Shown piece after piece: positions 50,287-58,881 of a stretch of DNA of 64,000 nt (position 1 is the stretch's first letter; every line of letters begins with the position of its first letter). The notes beneath the pieces were generated by a model that was not told the origin of the DNA, did not search any database, and saw nothing but the letters and a program-made list of their open reading frames with translations. The DNA comes from an uncultured Lachnospiraceae bacterium (lineage in GTDB: Bacteria; Bacillota; Clostridia; Lachnospirales; Lachnospiraceae), in the NCBI GenBank assembly GCA_951800145.1, contig CATOJE010000005.1:24406-88405 (forward strand), given 5' to 3'. The position numbers were made by a program, and so were the translations under genes.

Positions 50287-50679
50287 ATGATATTAAAAAT
50301 TGATTTTAACAGTGACGAAGCCTTTTACCTCCAATTATGTAATCAGATCATTCTCGGCATTGCGACGGAAGCGATCTGCGAGGGGGATGTGCTGCCCTCT
50401 GTCCGCACCCTGGCGGACCAGATCGGCATTAACATGCATACAGTAAATAAAGCGTATTCTATGCTCCGGCAGGAGGGCTTTGTGAAGCTGGACCGGCGCA
50501 GAGGGGCAGTGATCGCCTTAGATATCGATAAGCTGCAGGCGATTCAGGAGATGCGCCAGAATTTAAGTGTGGTGCTGGCCAGAGGGATTTGCAGAAATGT
50601 TTCCAGACATGAGGCACATCAGCTGGTAGACGAGATCTATGACCTGTTTTCAAAGGGCTCTGGCAGGAGACCGGAGTGA
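50287..50679 (+). CDS. GntR-family regulator (YtrA-type), first gene of the mcsAB-clpC operon
   Basis: A 130-residue GntR protein of the short YtrA subfamily: F-Y-L-Q-L-C-N-Q-I at the N-terminus, then the winged helix GDVLPSVRTLADQIGINMHTVNKAYSMLRQEGFV, RRGAVI, and a short helical dimerisation tail. YtrA-type repressors usually control ABC transporters. Here the next three genes are mcsA, mcsB and clpC, the place usually held by ctsR. The gap to mcsA is 11 bases, so co-transcription is near certain. It may autoregulate through the inverted repeat at its promoter. Confidence 0.92.
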   Translation: MILKIDFNSDEAFYLQLCNQIILGIATEAICEGDVLPSVRTLADQIGINMHTVNKAYSMLRQEGFVKLDRRRGAVIALDIDKLQAIQEMRQNLSVVLARGICRNVSRHEAHQLVDEIYDLFSKGSGRRPE

Positions 50680-50690
50680 GGAGGACGACC

Positions 50691-51263
50691 ATGTTATGTG
50701 AAAAGTGCAAGATCAGGGAAGCAAATATCAAATATACAGAAGTGATTAACGGGGTGAAAAATGAGCATAATCTCTGCGCCCAATGTGCGAAGGAGATGGA
50801 TTTAGGCCATTATTCGGCTATTTTCGACGGAGAATTTCCCCTGGGTAAGCTGCTGTCCGCCCTTTTGGGGCTGGAGGAGAGCAGCCAGAAGGAGGATAAG
50901 CTGCATCAGATTATGTGCCCTACCTGCAAGACCACCTATCAGGAGTTTGTGGAGAACAGCCGCTTCGGCTGCCCGGACTGCTATAGCGTATTTGACCTGC
51001 TGATCGGAGATAAGATTAAGAAGCTTCAGGGCAATGGAACCCATACCGGAAAGAAGCCGAAATACCAGAAGATTGAGGCGATGACTCAGCAGGGGGAGGG
51101 GAGTCAGCCCTTTGCCGAGCCAAAGCTTTCCAGGGATGAGCAGCTTGAGGTTTTAAAGGCGCGGCTTCAGGAGGCTGTGCGGAAGGAGGAATATGAGCTG
51201 GCGGCCCGGTACCGGGATGAGATCCGGGAGCTAAGCCAGGAGACTTGGCAGGAAAATTCGTAA
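50691..51263 (+). CDS. mcsA: McsA-like zinc-finger activator of protein arginine kinase
   Basis: A 190-residue protein with two N-terminal zinc modules (C-E-K-C ... C-A-Q-C, and C-P-T-C ... C-P-D-C) and a C-terminal UVR motif (LKARLQEAVRKEEYELAARYRDEI). In Bacillus McsA stimulates the arginine kinase McsB and assists ClpC substrate delivery. GAGGAGG precedes the ATG. It lies between the GntR gene and mcsB with short gaps, as in the ctsR operon. Confidence 0.93.
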   Translation: MLCEKCKIREANIKYTEVINGVKNEHNLCAQCAKEMDLGHYSAIFDGEFPLGKLLSALLGLEESSQKEDKLHQIMCPTCKTTYQEFVENSRFGCPDCYSVFDLLIGDKIKKLQGNGTHTGKKPKYQKIEAMTQQGEGSQPFAEPKLSRDEQLEVLKARLQEAVRKEEYELAARYRDEIRELSQETWQENS

Positions 51264-51277
51264 CAGGGAGGAGCAAT

Positions 51278-52312
51278 ATGAATAAGTGGTTTGAACAGAA
51301 AGAGAGCGGGCAGCCCAATGTGGTCAGCAGCCGGATCCGTCTGGCCAGGAACTGGGATCAGTACCGGTTCCCCAAATCCCTGACTGCCCAGGAAAGTAAG
51401 GAATTAGTAAAACGGCTGGAATACGGCCTGAAGAATTTAAAGGAGCTGGACGGGCAGGAGTACGAGTATGCCTATCTGGAGGAGCTGGATGAGCTGAGCC
51501 GCAGAGCCCTTCGGGAGCGGAGGATCCTAAACACCGGCATCTTAGAAAAGAAGGAGACCGTGGGACTGATCGTGTCCGGGGATGAGAGCGTCAGCATCAT
51601 CCTGAATGGAGACGATCACATCCGGATTCAGGTGATTTCTCCAGGGCTTCATCTGGGGGAGCTGTGGAAGAGGGCGGATCAGATGGATGATTATATCAAT
51701 GCCCGGTTTTCCTATGCCTTTGATGAGAAGTATGGATATCTCACCTCCTTCCCCACCAATGTGGGAACCGGGATGCGGGCGTCGGTGGTGCTGCATCTGC
51801 CCACCCTCTCCTTGGGAAAGAAATTTCAGAGCCTGGTGGGGGATATGAGCCGGTTCGGCATCACGCTCCGGGGGGTTTATGGAGAAGGCAGCGAGAATTA
51901 CGGGGCCTTGTATGAGGTGGCAAATCAGAAGACTCTGGGCTCCTCTGAGCAGGAGATTCTTAACCTGGTGACCCAGACGGCGAACCAGCTGAACCATCAG
52001 GAGCAGCAGGTGCGGGAGCGGGCCCTGAAAAATCATCGTCTGGAGCGGGAGGATGAGGCTTACAAGTCCTACGGCGTGTTAAAGTACGCCCGGAGGCTGT
52101 CTGCCAAGGACGCCATGATATTCCTTTCCCAGATGATGGCAGGGGTGGATGACGGCATCCTTACCTTCCGGGAGCCCTGCTCCATTTACCGGCTGATGCT
52201 GGGAATCCAGACGGCAAATCTCCAGAAGCTTTCTCATGAGCCTTTGAGCAAGGAGGAACTGGATATGGCAAGAGCAGCCTACCTTCGGAATGAGCTGCCG
52301 GAGGTACTATGA
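51278..52312 (+). CDS. mcsB: Protein-arginine kinase McsB-like (altered active-site loop)
   Basis: A 344-residue phosphagen-kinase-fold protein: VVSSRIRLARNWDQYRFP near the N-terminus, GDDHIRIQVISPG, NVGTGMRASVVLHLPTL and RGVYGEGSENYGALYEVANQ. McsB phosphorylates arginines and marks proteins for ClpCP. In Bacillus McsB the loop reads CPTN, with Cys167 near the reaction site; here it is FPTN with Phe at about residue 158. Other nucleotide-contacting segments look intact. The start is the ATG behind GGGAGGAG. Whether kinase activity remains cannot be told from sequence. Confidence 0.92.
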   Translation: MNKWFEQKESGQPNVVSSRIRLARNWDQYRFPKSLTAQESKELVKRLEYGLKNLKELDGQEYEYAYLEELDELSRRALRERRILNTGILEKKETVGLIVSGDESVSIILNGDDHIRIQVISPGLHLGELWKRADQMDDYINARFSYAFDEKYGYLTSFPTNVGTGMRASVVLHLPTLSLGKKFQSLVGDMSRFGITLRGVYGEGSENYGALYEVANQKTLGSSEQEILNLVTQTANQLNHQEQQVRERALKNHRLEREDEAYKSYGVLKYARRLSAKDAMIFLSQMMAGVDDGILTFREPCSIYRLMLGIQTANLQKLSHEPLSKEELDMARAAYLRNELPEVL

Positions 52313-52349
52313 AATTCTGCAGGAACCTGTTTTAGGAGGATGAAGATTC

Positions 52350-54794
52350 ATGATCGATAGATTTACAGCAAAGGCCAGGGAGGCGATCACCCTTGCGGTG
52401 GATGTGGCGGAGACCCTGGGACATAATTATGTGGGCACAGAGCATCTCCTCATCGGCCTGCTCCACGAGGGAACCGGCGTGGCAGCTAAGGTATTAGAGG
52501 AGAGCGGCGTCCGGGAGGAGAAGGTGCTGGAGCTGGTGAGCCAGCTAATTTCCCCCAACAATTCTGTGGGATTAGCAGGCCAGAATGACTATACCCCCAG
52601 TGCCAGCCGGGTGCTGGAGAACAGCTATAAGGAGGCGGTCCGGTTTCACGCGCCCCTGATCGGCACAGAGCACCTTTTGATTGCGCTGATTAAGGAAGGG
52701 GACTGTGTGGCCTCCAGACTGCTAAATACCATGGGGGTCAGCGTTCAGAAGCTGTACATTGACCTTTTATCCGCGATGGGGGAGGATGCGCCGGCCGGGA
52801 TGCGGGAGGATATTCAGAGCGGACGTGTGGGCAGAGGGCGTACCCAGACCCCGACCCTGGATCATTACAGCCGGGACCTGACGGCCATGGCCAGGGAGGA
52901 GAAGCTGGATCCAGTGATTGGCCGCGAGGCGGAGATTCAGCGGGTGATCCAGATTTTAAGCAGGCGGACGAAGAATAACCCCTGCCTTATCGGGGAGCCC
53001 GGAGTAGGCAAGACCGCCGTGGTGGAGGGCTTGGCCCAGATGATTATCGCCGGGAATGTGCCGGAGACCATCGCGGCAAAGCGGGTGGTGACCCTGGATT
53101 TATCCGGAATGGTGGCAGGGTCCAAGTACCGGGGCGAGTTTGAAGAGCGGATTAAGCGGGTATTAGCGGAGGTGATGGAGGACGGTCAGGTGCTGTTATT
53201 CATCGACGAGATCCATACCATCATCGGCGCCGGCAGCGCGGAAGGGGCCATCGACGCTTCCAATATCTTAAAGCCTTCCCTGGCCAGGGGGGAGCTTCAG
53301 CTCATCGGCGCCACCACCATTGAGGAATACCGGAAATACATCGAGAAGGACGCGGCCCTGGAGCGCCGGTTCCAGCCAGTTACCGTGGAGGAGCCTGGCG
53401 AGGAAGAGGCTGTGGAGATTTTAAAGGGGCTGCGGGGACGGTATGAGGAGCATCACCGGGTAACCATCACCGACGATGCCCTGGAGGCGGCGGTGAAATT
53501 TTCCGCCCGCTATATTAATGACCGCTTCCTGCCGGATAAAGCCATTGATTTAATAGATGAGGCTTCCTCAAAGCTGCGCCTGACAAATTTTGTGGAGCCG
53601 GAGGAGATCAAAGCGCTGGAGAAGGAAATCGAGGCGCTGGAGGCCCAGAAGGAGGCCGCTGTCCGGGCCGAGGCCTATGAGAAAGCTGGAGATATTAAGA
53701 AAAAGCAGCAGAAAAAGCGGGAGCGGATTGATAAAATCCGAACCAAATGGGAGAAGGAGAAAAACACCAGGAAGCTGGTGGTGGGGGAAAATGAGATCGC
53801 AGATGTGGTGTCCGGCTGGACAAAGATCCCTGTGAAAAAGCTGGAGGAGGAGGAGTCGGAGCGGCTGCGCAGGCTGGAGGAGATTCTTCATCAGCGGGTG
53901 GTGGGCCAGGAGGAGGCTGTGACTGCCATTTCCAAGGCTATCCGCCGGGGCCGGGTGGGATTAAAGGATCCCAGGCGCCCTATCGGCTCCTTCCTTTTCC
54001 TGGGGCCCACCGGCGTGGGAAAGACAGAGCTTACCAAGGCCCTGGCAGAGGCTATGTTCGGCACAGAGTCCGCCCTGATCCGGGTGGATATGTCAGAATA
54101 CATGGAAAAGCACAGTGTGTCCAAGCTGATCGGCTCTCCCCCAGGCTATGTGGGCTATGACGAGGGCGGCCAGCTCAGTGAGAAGGTGCGGAGGAATCCC
54201 TATTCCGTCATTCTCTTTGACGAGGTGGAGAAGGCGCATCCGGATGTATTTAACATCCTTCTCCAGGTTCTGGATGACGGCCACATTACAGACGCCCAGG
54301 GGCGGAAGATTAACTTTAAAAACACCATCCTGATTATGACCTCTAATGCCGGGGCGGAAAATATCATCTCCCCTAAACGGCTGGGATTTTCCTCTGCCAT
54401 CGATGAGAAGGCGAACTACAGCTTTATGAAGGATCGGGTGATGGAGGAGGTAAAGCGCCTTTTCAAGCCGGAGTTTTTAAACCGGATTGACGATATTATC
54501 GTATTCCATCAGCTGAATAAGGAGCATATGAAGCAGATAGCCCAGATTCTCTTAAAGGGGATAAAGAAGCGGACAAAGGAGCAGATGGGGATTACCCTGG
54601 AGGTGTCCCAGGAGGCGACGGAGGTCCTGATTGACAAGGGCTATGACGAGAAATATGGAGCCCGCCCCCTGCGCCGCACCATCCAGAACATGCTGGAGGA
54701 TAAGCTGGCCGAGGAAATCCTGGACGGGAAAATTCAAAAAGGGGATGCAGTCCTTGTGGGGGCGGCAGAAGGGGCCCTTAGCTTTACAAATTAA
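52350..54794 (+). CDS. clpC: ATP-dependent Clp protease ATP-binding subunit ClpC
   Basis: An 814-residue class I Hsp100 protein. The N-domain has two Clp_N repeats (RFTAKAREAITLAVDVAE ... YVGTEHLLIGLLHEGTGVA and TEHLLIALIKEGDCVA). AAA-1 has GEPGVGKTAVVEGLA, the middle domain includes a UVR-like coiled coil (AVRAEAYEKAGDIKKKQQKK), and AAA-2 has GPTGVGKTELTKALA with a VGF-like LGFSS ClpP-docking loop. It unfolds substrates, including arginine-phosphorylated ones, for ClpP. AGGAGG precedes the ATG. Last clear gene of the GntR-mcsAB-clpC operon. Confidence 0.97.
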   Translation: MIDRFTAKAREAITLAVDVAETLGHNYVGTEHLLIGLLHEGTGVAAKVLEESGVREEKVLELVSQLISPNNSVGLAGQNDYTPSASRVLENSYKEAVRFHAPLIGTEHLLIALIKEGDCVASRLLNTMGVSVQKLYIDLLSAMGEDAPAGMREDIQSGRVGRGRTQTPTLDHYSRDLTAMAREEKLDPVIGREAEIQRVIQILSRRTKNNPCLIGEPGVGKTAVVEGLAQMIIAGNVPETIAAKRVVTLDLSGMVAGSKYRGEFEERIKRVLAEVMEDGQVLLFIDEIHTIIGAGSAEGAIDASNILKPSLARGELQLIGATTIEEYRKYIEKDAALERRFQPVTVEEPGEEEAVEILKGLRGRYEEHHRVTITDDALEAAVKFSARYINDRFLPDKAIDLIDEASSKLRLTNFVEPEEIKALEKEIEALEAQKEAAVRAEAYEKAGDIKKKQQKKRERIDKIRTKWEKEKNTRKLVVGENEIADVVSGWTKIPVKKLEEEESERLRRLEEILHQRVVGQEEAVTAISKAIRRGRVGLKDPRRPIGSFLFLGPTGVGKTELTKALAEAMFGTESALIRVDMSEYMEKHSVSKLIGSPPGYVGYDEGGQLSEKVRRNPYSVILFDEVEKAHPDVFNILLQVLDDGHITDAQGRKINFKNTILIMTSNAGAENIISPKRLGFSSAIDEKANYSFMKDRVMEEVKRLFKPEFLNRIDDIIVFHQLNKEHMKQIAQILLKGIKKRTKEQMGITLEVSQEATEVLIDKGYDEKYGARPLRRTIQNMLEDKLAEEILDGKIQKGDAVLVGAAEGALSFTN

Positions 54795-54807
54795 TTGTCC
54801 GATGTAC

Positions 54808-54836
54808 TAGCCAATTTTCGGGAATTCGTGTATAAT
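54808..54836 (+). promoter_or_regulatory. Weak candidate promoter upstream of the beta-rich protein/radA
   Basis: TATAAT at 54831-54836 is perfect, but the -35 at 17 bases (TAGCCA) is poor. It lies about 80 bases before the next start codon. Confidence 0.4.
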
Positions 54837-54913
54837 GATAACGTATCTGCAGGATGCCGGCATGGCAGGAGATACACAAAGAGGATAAGCAAAAATACTA
54901 GGAGGGCAAACAG

Positions 54914-55333
54914 ATGCCAGGAATCGAAGGATTAATCCAGATTGAGCAGGATGGAACCATTAGCTTCGGAAACTATACTTTAAATGAAAAGGCGAAGAAA
55001 CAGGATTTTGAATATCAGGGAGATCTGTACAAGGTGAAGACCTTTTACGAGATCACCAAGCTGGAGCGAAACGGCATGTTTGTATACGAGTCTGTTCCAG
55101 GCACGGAGGTATCCCATTTTACAGAGACCGATGAGGGCATTACCTGTCAGGTAGAGGGCTACAAGGCTTCCCAGATTACCGTGCAGCTGGAGGAGAACAC
55201 GCCCTACCAGATTTACGAGGACGGCGAGGTCACAGTGGAGATCACCACCAATGTCAGCGGGAAGCTGGGAGTGAATATCGACCTGGAGGATGAAAAGCCG
55301 GTGGAATTAAAGATTCTGAAGGCGAAAGCATAA
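54914..55333 (+). CDS. Hypothetical beta-rich protein (family often labelled endosialidase in Lachnospiraceae)
   Basis: A 139-residue soluble protein starting MPGIEGLIQIEQDGTISFGNYTL, then QGDLYKVKTFYEITKLERNGMFVYE and many beta-strand-like segments to the end. I recall close relatives being named endosialidase in databases, but no sialidase Asp-box or RIP motif is visible and the protein is far too small for that enzyme; the name looks like a carried-over error. It ends four bases before radA and probably shares its transcript. AGGAGGG precedes the ATG. Function unknown. Confidence 0.75.
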   Translation: MPGIEGLIQIEQDGTISFGNYTLNEKAKKQDFEYQGDLYKVKTFYEITKLERNGMFVYESVPGTEVSHFTETDEGITCQVEGYKASQITVQLEENTPYQIYEDGEVTVEITTNVSGKLGVNIDLEDEKPVELKILKAKA

Positions 55334-55337
55334 AATC

Positions 55338-56714
55338 ATGGCGAAGGGGAAGACAACTGTATTCTTCTGCAAGGAATGCGGATACGAGAGCAGCAAATGG
55401 ATGGGCCAGTGCCCAGGCTGCAGACAGTGGAACACTATGGTGGAGGAACCGGCGGCAAAGGTCCTCCCCTCCTCCCAGGGGAAAGCTGGGAGAGGGGACA
55501 GGAACCGGGCCAGGCCGGTTCTTCTGTCAGAAATATCCTTAGAGGAGCAGGACCGGATGAAAACCGGCTTTGAGGAATTAGACCGGGTGCTGGGGAGCGG
55601 CGTGGTGGCCGGCTCCCTGGTTTTAGTGGGAGGAGATCCGGGGATCGGGAAATCGACCCTGCTTTTACAGGTCTGCCGGAATCTGGCGGCAGATGGGAAG
55701 CAGGTGCTATACATCTCCGGAGAAGAATCCTTAAAGCAAATCAAGCTCCGCGCCAACCGGATCGGAACCGTGTCCGGGGAGCTGCGCTTCTTATGTGAGA
55801 CAAATGTAGAGACTATCCAGGAAGGGATCCAGGAGAGGAAGCCCCAGGTGGTGGTGATTGACTCCATCCAGACCATGTTCCGGGAGGACTTAAGCTCCGC
55901 CCCGGGAAGCGTCAGCCAGGTGCGGGAGTCCACCGGGGTGCTGCTGCAGCTGGCCAAGGGCCTTGGAATCGCTATCTTTATCGTGGGCCATGTGACCAAG
56001 GAGGGAGTGGTAGCCGGCCCCAGGGTGCTGGAGCATATGGTGGACACAGTGCTGTATTTTGAGGGGGAGCGGACCGCTGCCTACCGGATACTCCGGGGAG
56101 TGAAGAACCGGTTTGGCTCTACTAATGAGATCGGTGTTTTTGAGATGCTGGAGGAGGGATTAAGCGAGGTGAAGAACCCTTCCGAGTTTCTCTTAAGCGG
56201 AAGGCCGGAGGATGCCTCAGGAGCAGTGGTGGCCTGCCTGATGGAGGGAACCCGCTCCATTCTCTTAGAGGTCCAGGCCCTGGTTACAGAGTCTAATTTT
56301 GGAATGGCCAGAAGGACAGCGGCGGGAGCGGACTACAACCGGGTAAACCTTTTAATGGCCGTGCTGGAGAAGCGGTGCCGGTATGACCTGGGGCGGTTTG
56401 ACGCTTATGTAAATGTGGCCGGAGGACTGAAGATGAGCGAGCCGGCCATGGATCTGGCCATCATCCTGGCCATTATCTCCAGCTATAAAGACCGGCCCAT
56501 AGACCCGGGCACCGTGATTTTCGGGGAGGTGGGCCTGGCCGGGGAGGTGCGGGCGGTATCCATGGCAGAGCAGCGGGTGCATGAGGCCAGAAAGCTGGGC
56601 TTTACCACCTGTATCCTGCCGAAGCTTTGCCTGGAAAAGATGAAGCAGAGGGCGGATGGAATCCGCCTCATCGGAGTGGCAAATGTAAAAGAGGCCATCG
56701 CGGCGGTGCTGTAA
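55338..56714 (+). CDS. radA: DNA repair protein RadA (Sms)
   Basis: A 458-residue RadA. The N-terminal C4 zinc finger uses Cys11, Cys14, Cys25 and Cys28 (FFCKECGYESSKWMGQCPGC). Walker A is GGDPGIGKSTLL, with LYISGEES, the RadA motif GVKNRFGSTNEIGVFEM and a C-terminal Lon-like domain (LDLAIILAIISSY, VGLAGEVRAV). It promotes branch migration in recombination. clpC followed by radA is the Bacillus order, here with one small gene between. Confidence 0.97.
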   Translation: MAKGKTTVFFCKECGYESSKWMGQCPGCRQWNTMVEEPAAKVLPSSQGKAGRGDRNRARPVLLSEISLEEQDRMKTGFEELDRVLGSGVVAGSLVLVGGDPGIGKSTLLLQVCRNLAADGKQVLYISGEESLKQIKLRANRIGTVSGELRFLCETNVETIQEGIQERKPQVVVIDSIQTMFREDLSSAPGSVSQVRESTGVLLQLAKGLGIAIFIVGHVTKEGVVAGPRVLEHMVDTVLYFEGERTAAYRILRGVKNRFGSTNEIGVFEMLEEGLSEVKNPSEFLLSGRPEDASGAVVACLMEGTRSILLEVQALVTESNFGMARRTAAGADYNRVNLLMAVLEKRCRYDLGRFDAYVNVAGGLKMSEPAMDLAIILAIISSYKDRPIDPGTVIFGEVGLAGEVRAVSMAEQRVHEARKLGFTTCILPKLCLEKMKQRADGIRLIGVANVKEAIAAVL

Positions 56715-56806
56715 AGCACTGGCGCGACGGCCTCCCTTTTTAATGAGTCAGGTGCCTGTTAAGGCACAGTACCTGGTCTGGCTTATGCCCGGGGCAATCA
56801 AACCGG

Positions 56807-57046
56807 TTAGGCAGCCATGGTTTTGGCGGCCAGCTTCTCAAGGTACTGAGAAAATTCGGGACTTTCCCCGTGCATCTCTACCGTCAGCACACGGGTTAAA
56901 TCCAGGCTTAATACCCCTAACAGTGACTTTGCGTCAATAATCACCCGGTTATAATATACATCGATGTCAAAATCACATTTAGAGGCATTTTCCACAAATT
57001 CCTTTGCATCAGCGATTGTTGGCAGTTTAATTCTCTTTTCTTCCAT
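56807..57046 (-). CDS. HPr-family-like protein without the active-site histidine
   Basis: A 79-residue protein resembling HPr: VIIDAKSLLGVLSLDLTRVLTV aligns with the region around HPr Ser46 (A-K-S-I-M-G-V), and GESPEFSQYLEKLA with the last helix. The N-terminal part (IKLPTIADAKEFVENASK) lacks the G-L-H-A-R-P-A loop that carries the phosphorylated His15, so it cannot act as a PTS phosphocarrier in the normal way. Such HPr-like proteins are widespread in Clostridia. GAGGAG precedes the ATG. Confidence 0.82.
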   Translation of the reverse strand: MEEKRIKLPTIADAKEFVENASKCDFDIDVYYNRVIIDAKSLLGVLSLDLTRVLTVEMHGESPEFSQYLEKLAAKTMAA

Positions 57047-57127
57047 AAGACTTCACTCCTCTTCGAATCAAATCGCGGCATAGAATCCAATCCATGCCAC
57101 ATAGTTTCTATATGAAGCAACGTCCTA

Positions 57128-57156
57128 TTTATAACATGAACTTGAAAAAAAGTCAA
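57128..57156 (-). promoter_or_regulatory. Extended -10 promoter of the HPr-like gene
   Basis: Minus strand TTGACT, 17-base spacer, TATAAA preceded by TGT. The predicted leader is about 75 bases. Confidence 0.65.
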
Positions 57157-57261
57157 ATCATGGCAAAGGGGTGGGAGGGGCGGCTTTTTTCGAAAATCTT
57201 GCATTATCTGTCTAAATAAATGGATTCTCCTGGGAAAAGTTTAGCCAGATTGCTCCTTAAG

Positions 57262-57318
57262 AAGAAAAAAATAGGAGAAATGGAAGAAAAACGGTGGTGG
57301 TTTCTCTTTCATTTCTCC
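57262..57318 (-). terminator. Terminator of pfk
   Basis: Minus strand GGAGAAATGAAAGAGAAAC pairs with a nearly complementary 19-base arm around a 7-base loop, then TATTTTTTTCTTC. The whole 57047-57335 gap otherwise holds only the HPr-like promoter. Confidence 0.85.
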
Positions 57319-57335
57319 AATAATTTGGAACAATT

Positions 57336-58574
57336 TTATTTTTTCAGCACCAGATGCTGAGGAAGGCCATTTACCATAAAGGGCTGGTAATCGCCCTGAA
57401 TCAAAGGCTCAATATAATTAATGAAATCATCGGTTACGAAATTTCCTTCTTTATTCAGCCAGTTCCTGGGAACGGTCTTCTCATTATTAGCAATCTTGTG
57501 GACATCGTAGATCCCGGCAGCGCTCATGTAGGGGTCATCGGAAACACGGTCGATGACAACCATCTTGCCGGTGTCGCCCTCATCGGCAGCCTTCACTGCG
57601 GCGCCGCCTACCATAAACGCTTCATTAATATCCACTCTGGAAGCCATGTGGGAAGCACTGCGCTGAAGGGTGGAGAACTCTACGCTTCTGGTCTTGCAGC
57701 CCAGCTCATGCTTTAAGAAGCCGGCCAGATAGGAGGCAGTCCCCTGAAGCTGCTTGTGGCCGAAGGCGTCCACATAATTAGCTCCGCCGGAAAGCTCACA
57801 TACATAGCGCCCGTCATCCAGCTTAATGCCCTCAGACACAGCCACAACCACAGACACCTTCTTTTTCAGCAGATCGGATACCTTCTTTAAGAACTTTTCA
57901 ATATCAAAGGCCACCTCCGGGAGATAGATTAAGTCCGGGCCCTCGCACTCCTCGGTTTTAGCCAGCGCAGTGGCGCCGGTAAGCCATCCCGCATTTCTTC
58001 CCATTACTTCAATTACCGTAACCATGGCTTTATCATAGGTAAGACCCTGGGCGTCACGGATAATCTCCTTAGTGGAGGCGCCGATATACTTTGCAGCGCT
58101 TCCGAAGCCAGGGGTGTGATCGGTGAGGGCTAAGTCATTGTCAATGGTTTTAGGAACGCCTAAGAACTTCTGACGGTGGCCCTTTACAATGGCATAATCT
58201 GAAAGCTTCTTGATGGTATCCATGGAATCATTACCGCCGATGTAGATAAAGACTTCGATATTCAGCTTATCCAGGATGGAGAAAATCTTCTCATAGATCT
58301 CCGGATTCTCATGAATGTCCGGCAGCTTATAGCGGCAGGAGCCTAAGAATGCAGACGGGGTTCTCTTTAACAGCTCGATATCCATATCCGAATGGATCTG
58401 AGTGGACAGGTCTACATACTGCTCATCCAAAAATCCCTGGATGCCGTGAAGCATGCCGTAAACCTTGTGAAAGCCTCTTTCCTTTGCGGTTTTGTACACA
58501 CCAGCTAAGCTGGAATTGATCACAGAGGTAGGACCGCCGGACTGTCCTACGATAATATTTCCTTTTTTGGCCAT
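57336..58574 (-). CDS. Diphosphate-dependent-type 6-phosphofructokinase
   Basis: A 412-residue phosphofructokinase: GNIIVGQSGGPTSVINSSL at the N-terminus, IYIGGNDSMDTI, VPKTIDNDLALTDHTPGFG, EVMGRNAGWLTG and SEGIKLDDG. The Asp in GGNDS (where ATP enzymes have Gly, GGDGS) and the Lys in PKTIDND (Gly in ATP enzymes) are the known markers of pyrophosphate-dependent enzymes. It converts fructose 6-phosphate and PPi to fructose 1,6-bisphosphate, reversibly. AAAGGAG precedes the ATG. It is monocistronic, with a consensus promoter and strong terminator. Confidence 0.92.
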   Translation of the reverse strand: MAKKGNIIVGQSGGPTSVINSSLAGVYKTAKERGFHKVYGMLHGIQGFLDEQYVDLSTQIHSDMDIELLKRTPSAFLGSCRYKLPDIHENPEIYEKIFSILDKLNIEVFIYIGGNDSMDTIKKLSDYAIVKGHRQKFLGVPKTIDNDLALTDHTPGFGSAAKYIGASTKEIIRDAQGLTYDKAMVTVIEVMGRNAGWLTGATALAKTEECEGPDLIYLPEVAFDIEKFLKKVSDLLKKKVSVVVAVSEGIKLDDGRYVCELSGGANYVDAFGHKQLQGTASYLAGFLKHELGCKTRSVEFSTLQRSASHMASRVDINEAFMVGGAAVKAADEGDTGKMVVIDRVSDDPYMSAAGIYDVHKIANNEKTVPRNWLNKEGNFVTDDFINYIEPLIQGDYQPFMVNGLPQHLVLKK

Positions 58575-58617
58575 GATCGTTAACTCCTTTTCTATGGTTT
58601 AAAAATCATTTCTTACG

Positions 58618-58646
58618 ATTATAGCAAAAAAGATGGTTCCTTTCAA
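58618..58646 (-). promoter_or_regulatory. Sigma-A promoter of pfk
   Basis: Minus strand TTGAAA, 17-base spacer, TATAAT preceded by TGC. It lies about 45 bases before the start codon. Confidence 0.8.
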
Positions 58647-58747
58647 GAACTTCTTCTGGAAAATGAGGACAGGGGCCGAGCGTCTCGCGGGACGCCACCT
58701 GAGAACAACAGCTCCATAATTTCTACAAAAATTTCTCGGAAAAGGGA

Positions 58748-58776
58748 TTGACAAGGCCAGGGATCTATGCTAAACT
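58748..58776 (+). promoter_or_regulatory. Promoter of tRNA-Trp
   Basis: Perfect TTGACA, 17-base spacer, TAAACT preceded by TGC, about 28 bases before the mature tRNA end. Confidence 0.8.
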
Positions 58777-58803
58777 GTTAACCGTTGTAAGAAACAACCA
58801 TCC

Positions 58804-58874
58804 AGGGGAATAGTTCAATGGTAGAGCAGCGGTCTCCAAAACCGTAGATGGGGGTTCGAGCCCCTCTTCCCCTG
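58804..58874 (+). tRNA. tRNA-Trp (anticodon CCA)
   Basis: A 71-base cloverleaf: acceptor AGGGGAA/TTCCCCT, D-arm with TAGTTCAATGGTAGA, anticodon loop CTCCAAA with CCA, T-arm loop GTTCGAG, and discriminator G. CCA is not encoded. It stands alone between its own promoter and a terminator. Confidence 0.96.
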
Positions 58875-58881
58875 CTGGAAG

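Noticed and set aside
56748..56785. Hairpin CAGGTGCC...ACCTG as radA terminator
   Set aside because: No U-tract on either strand; pairing is weak and interrupted.
56743..56940. Plus-strand open frame after radA
   Set aside because: Mostly antisense to the HPr-like gene, with no ribosome binding site or recognisable family.
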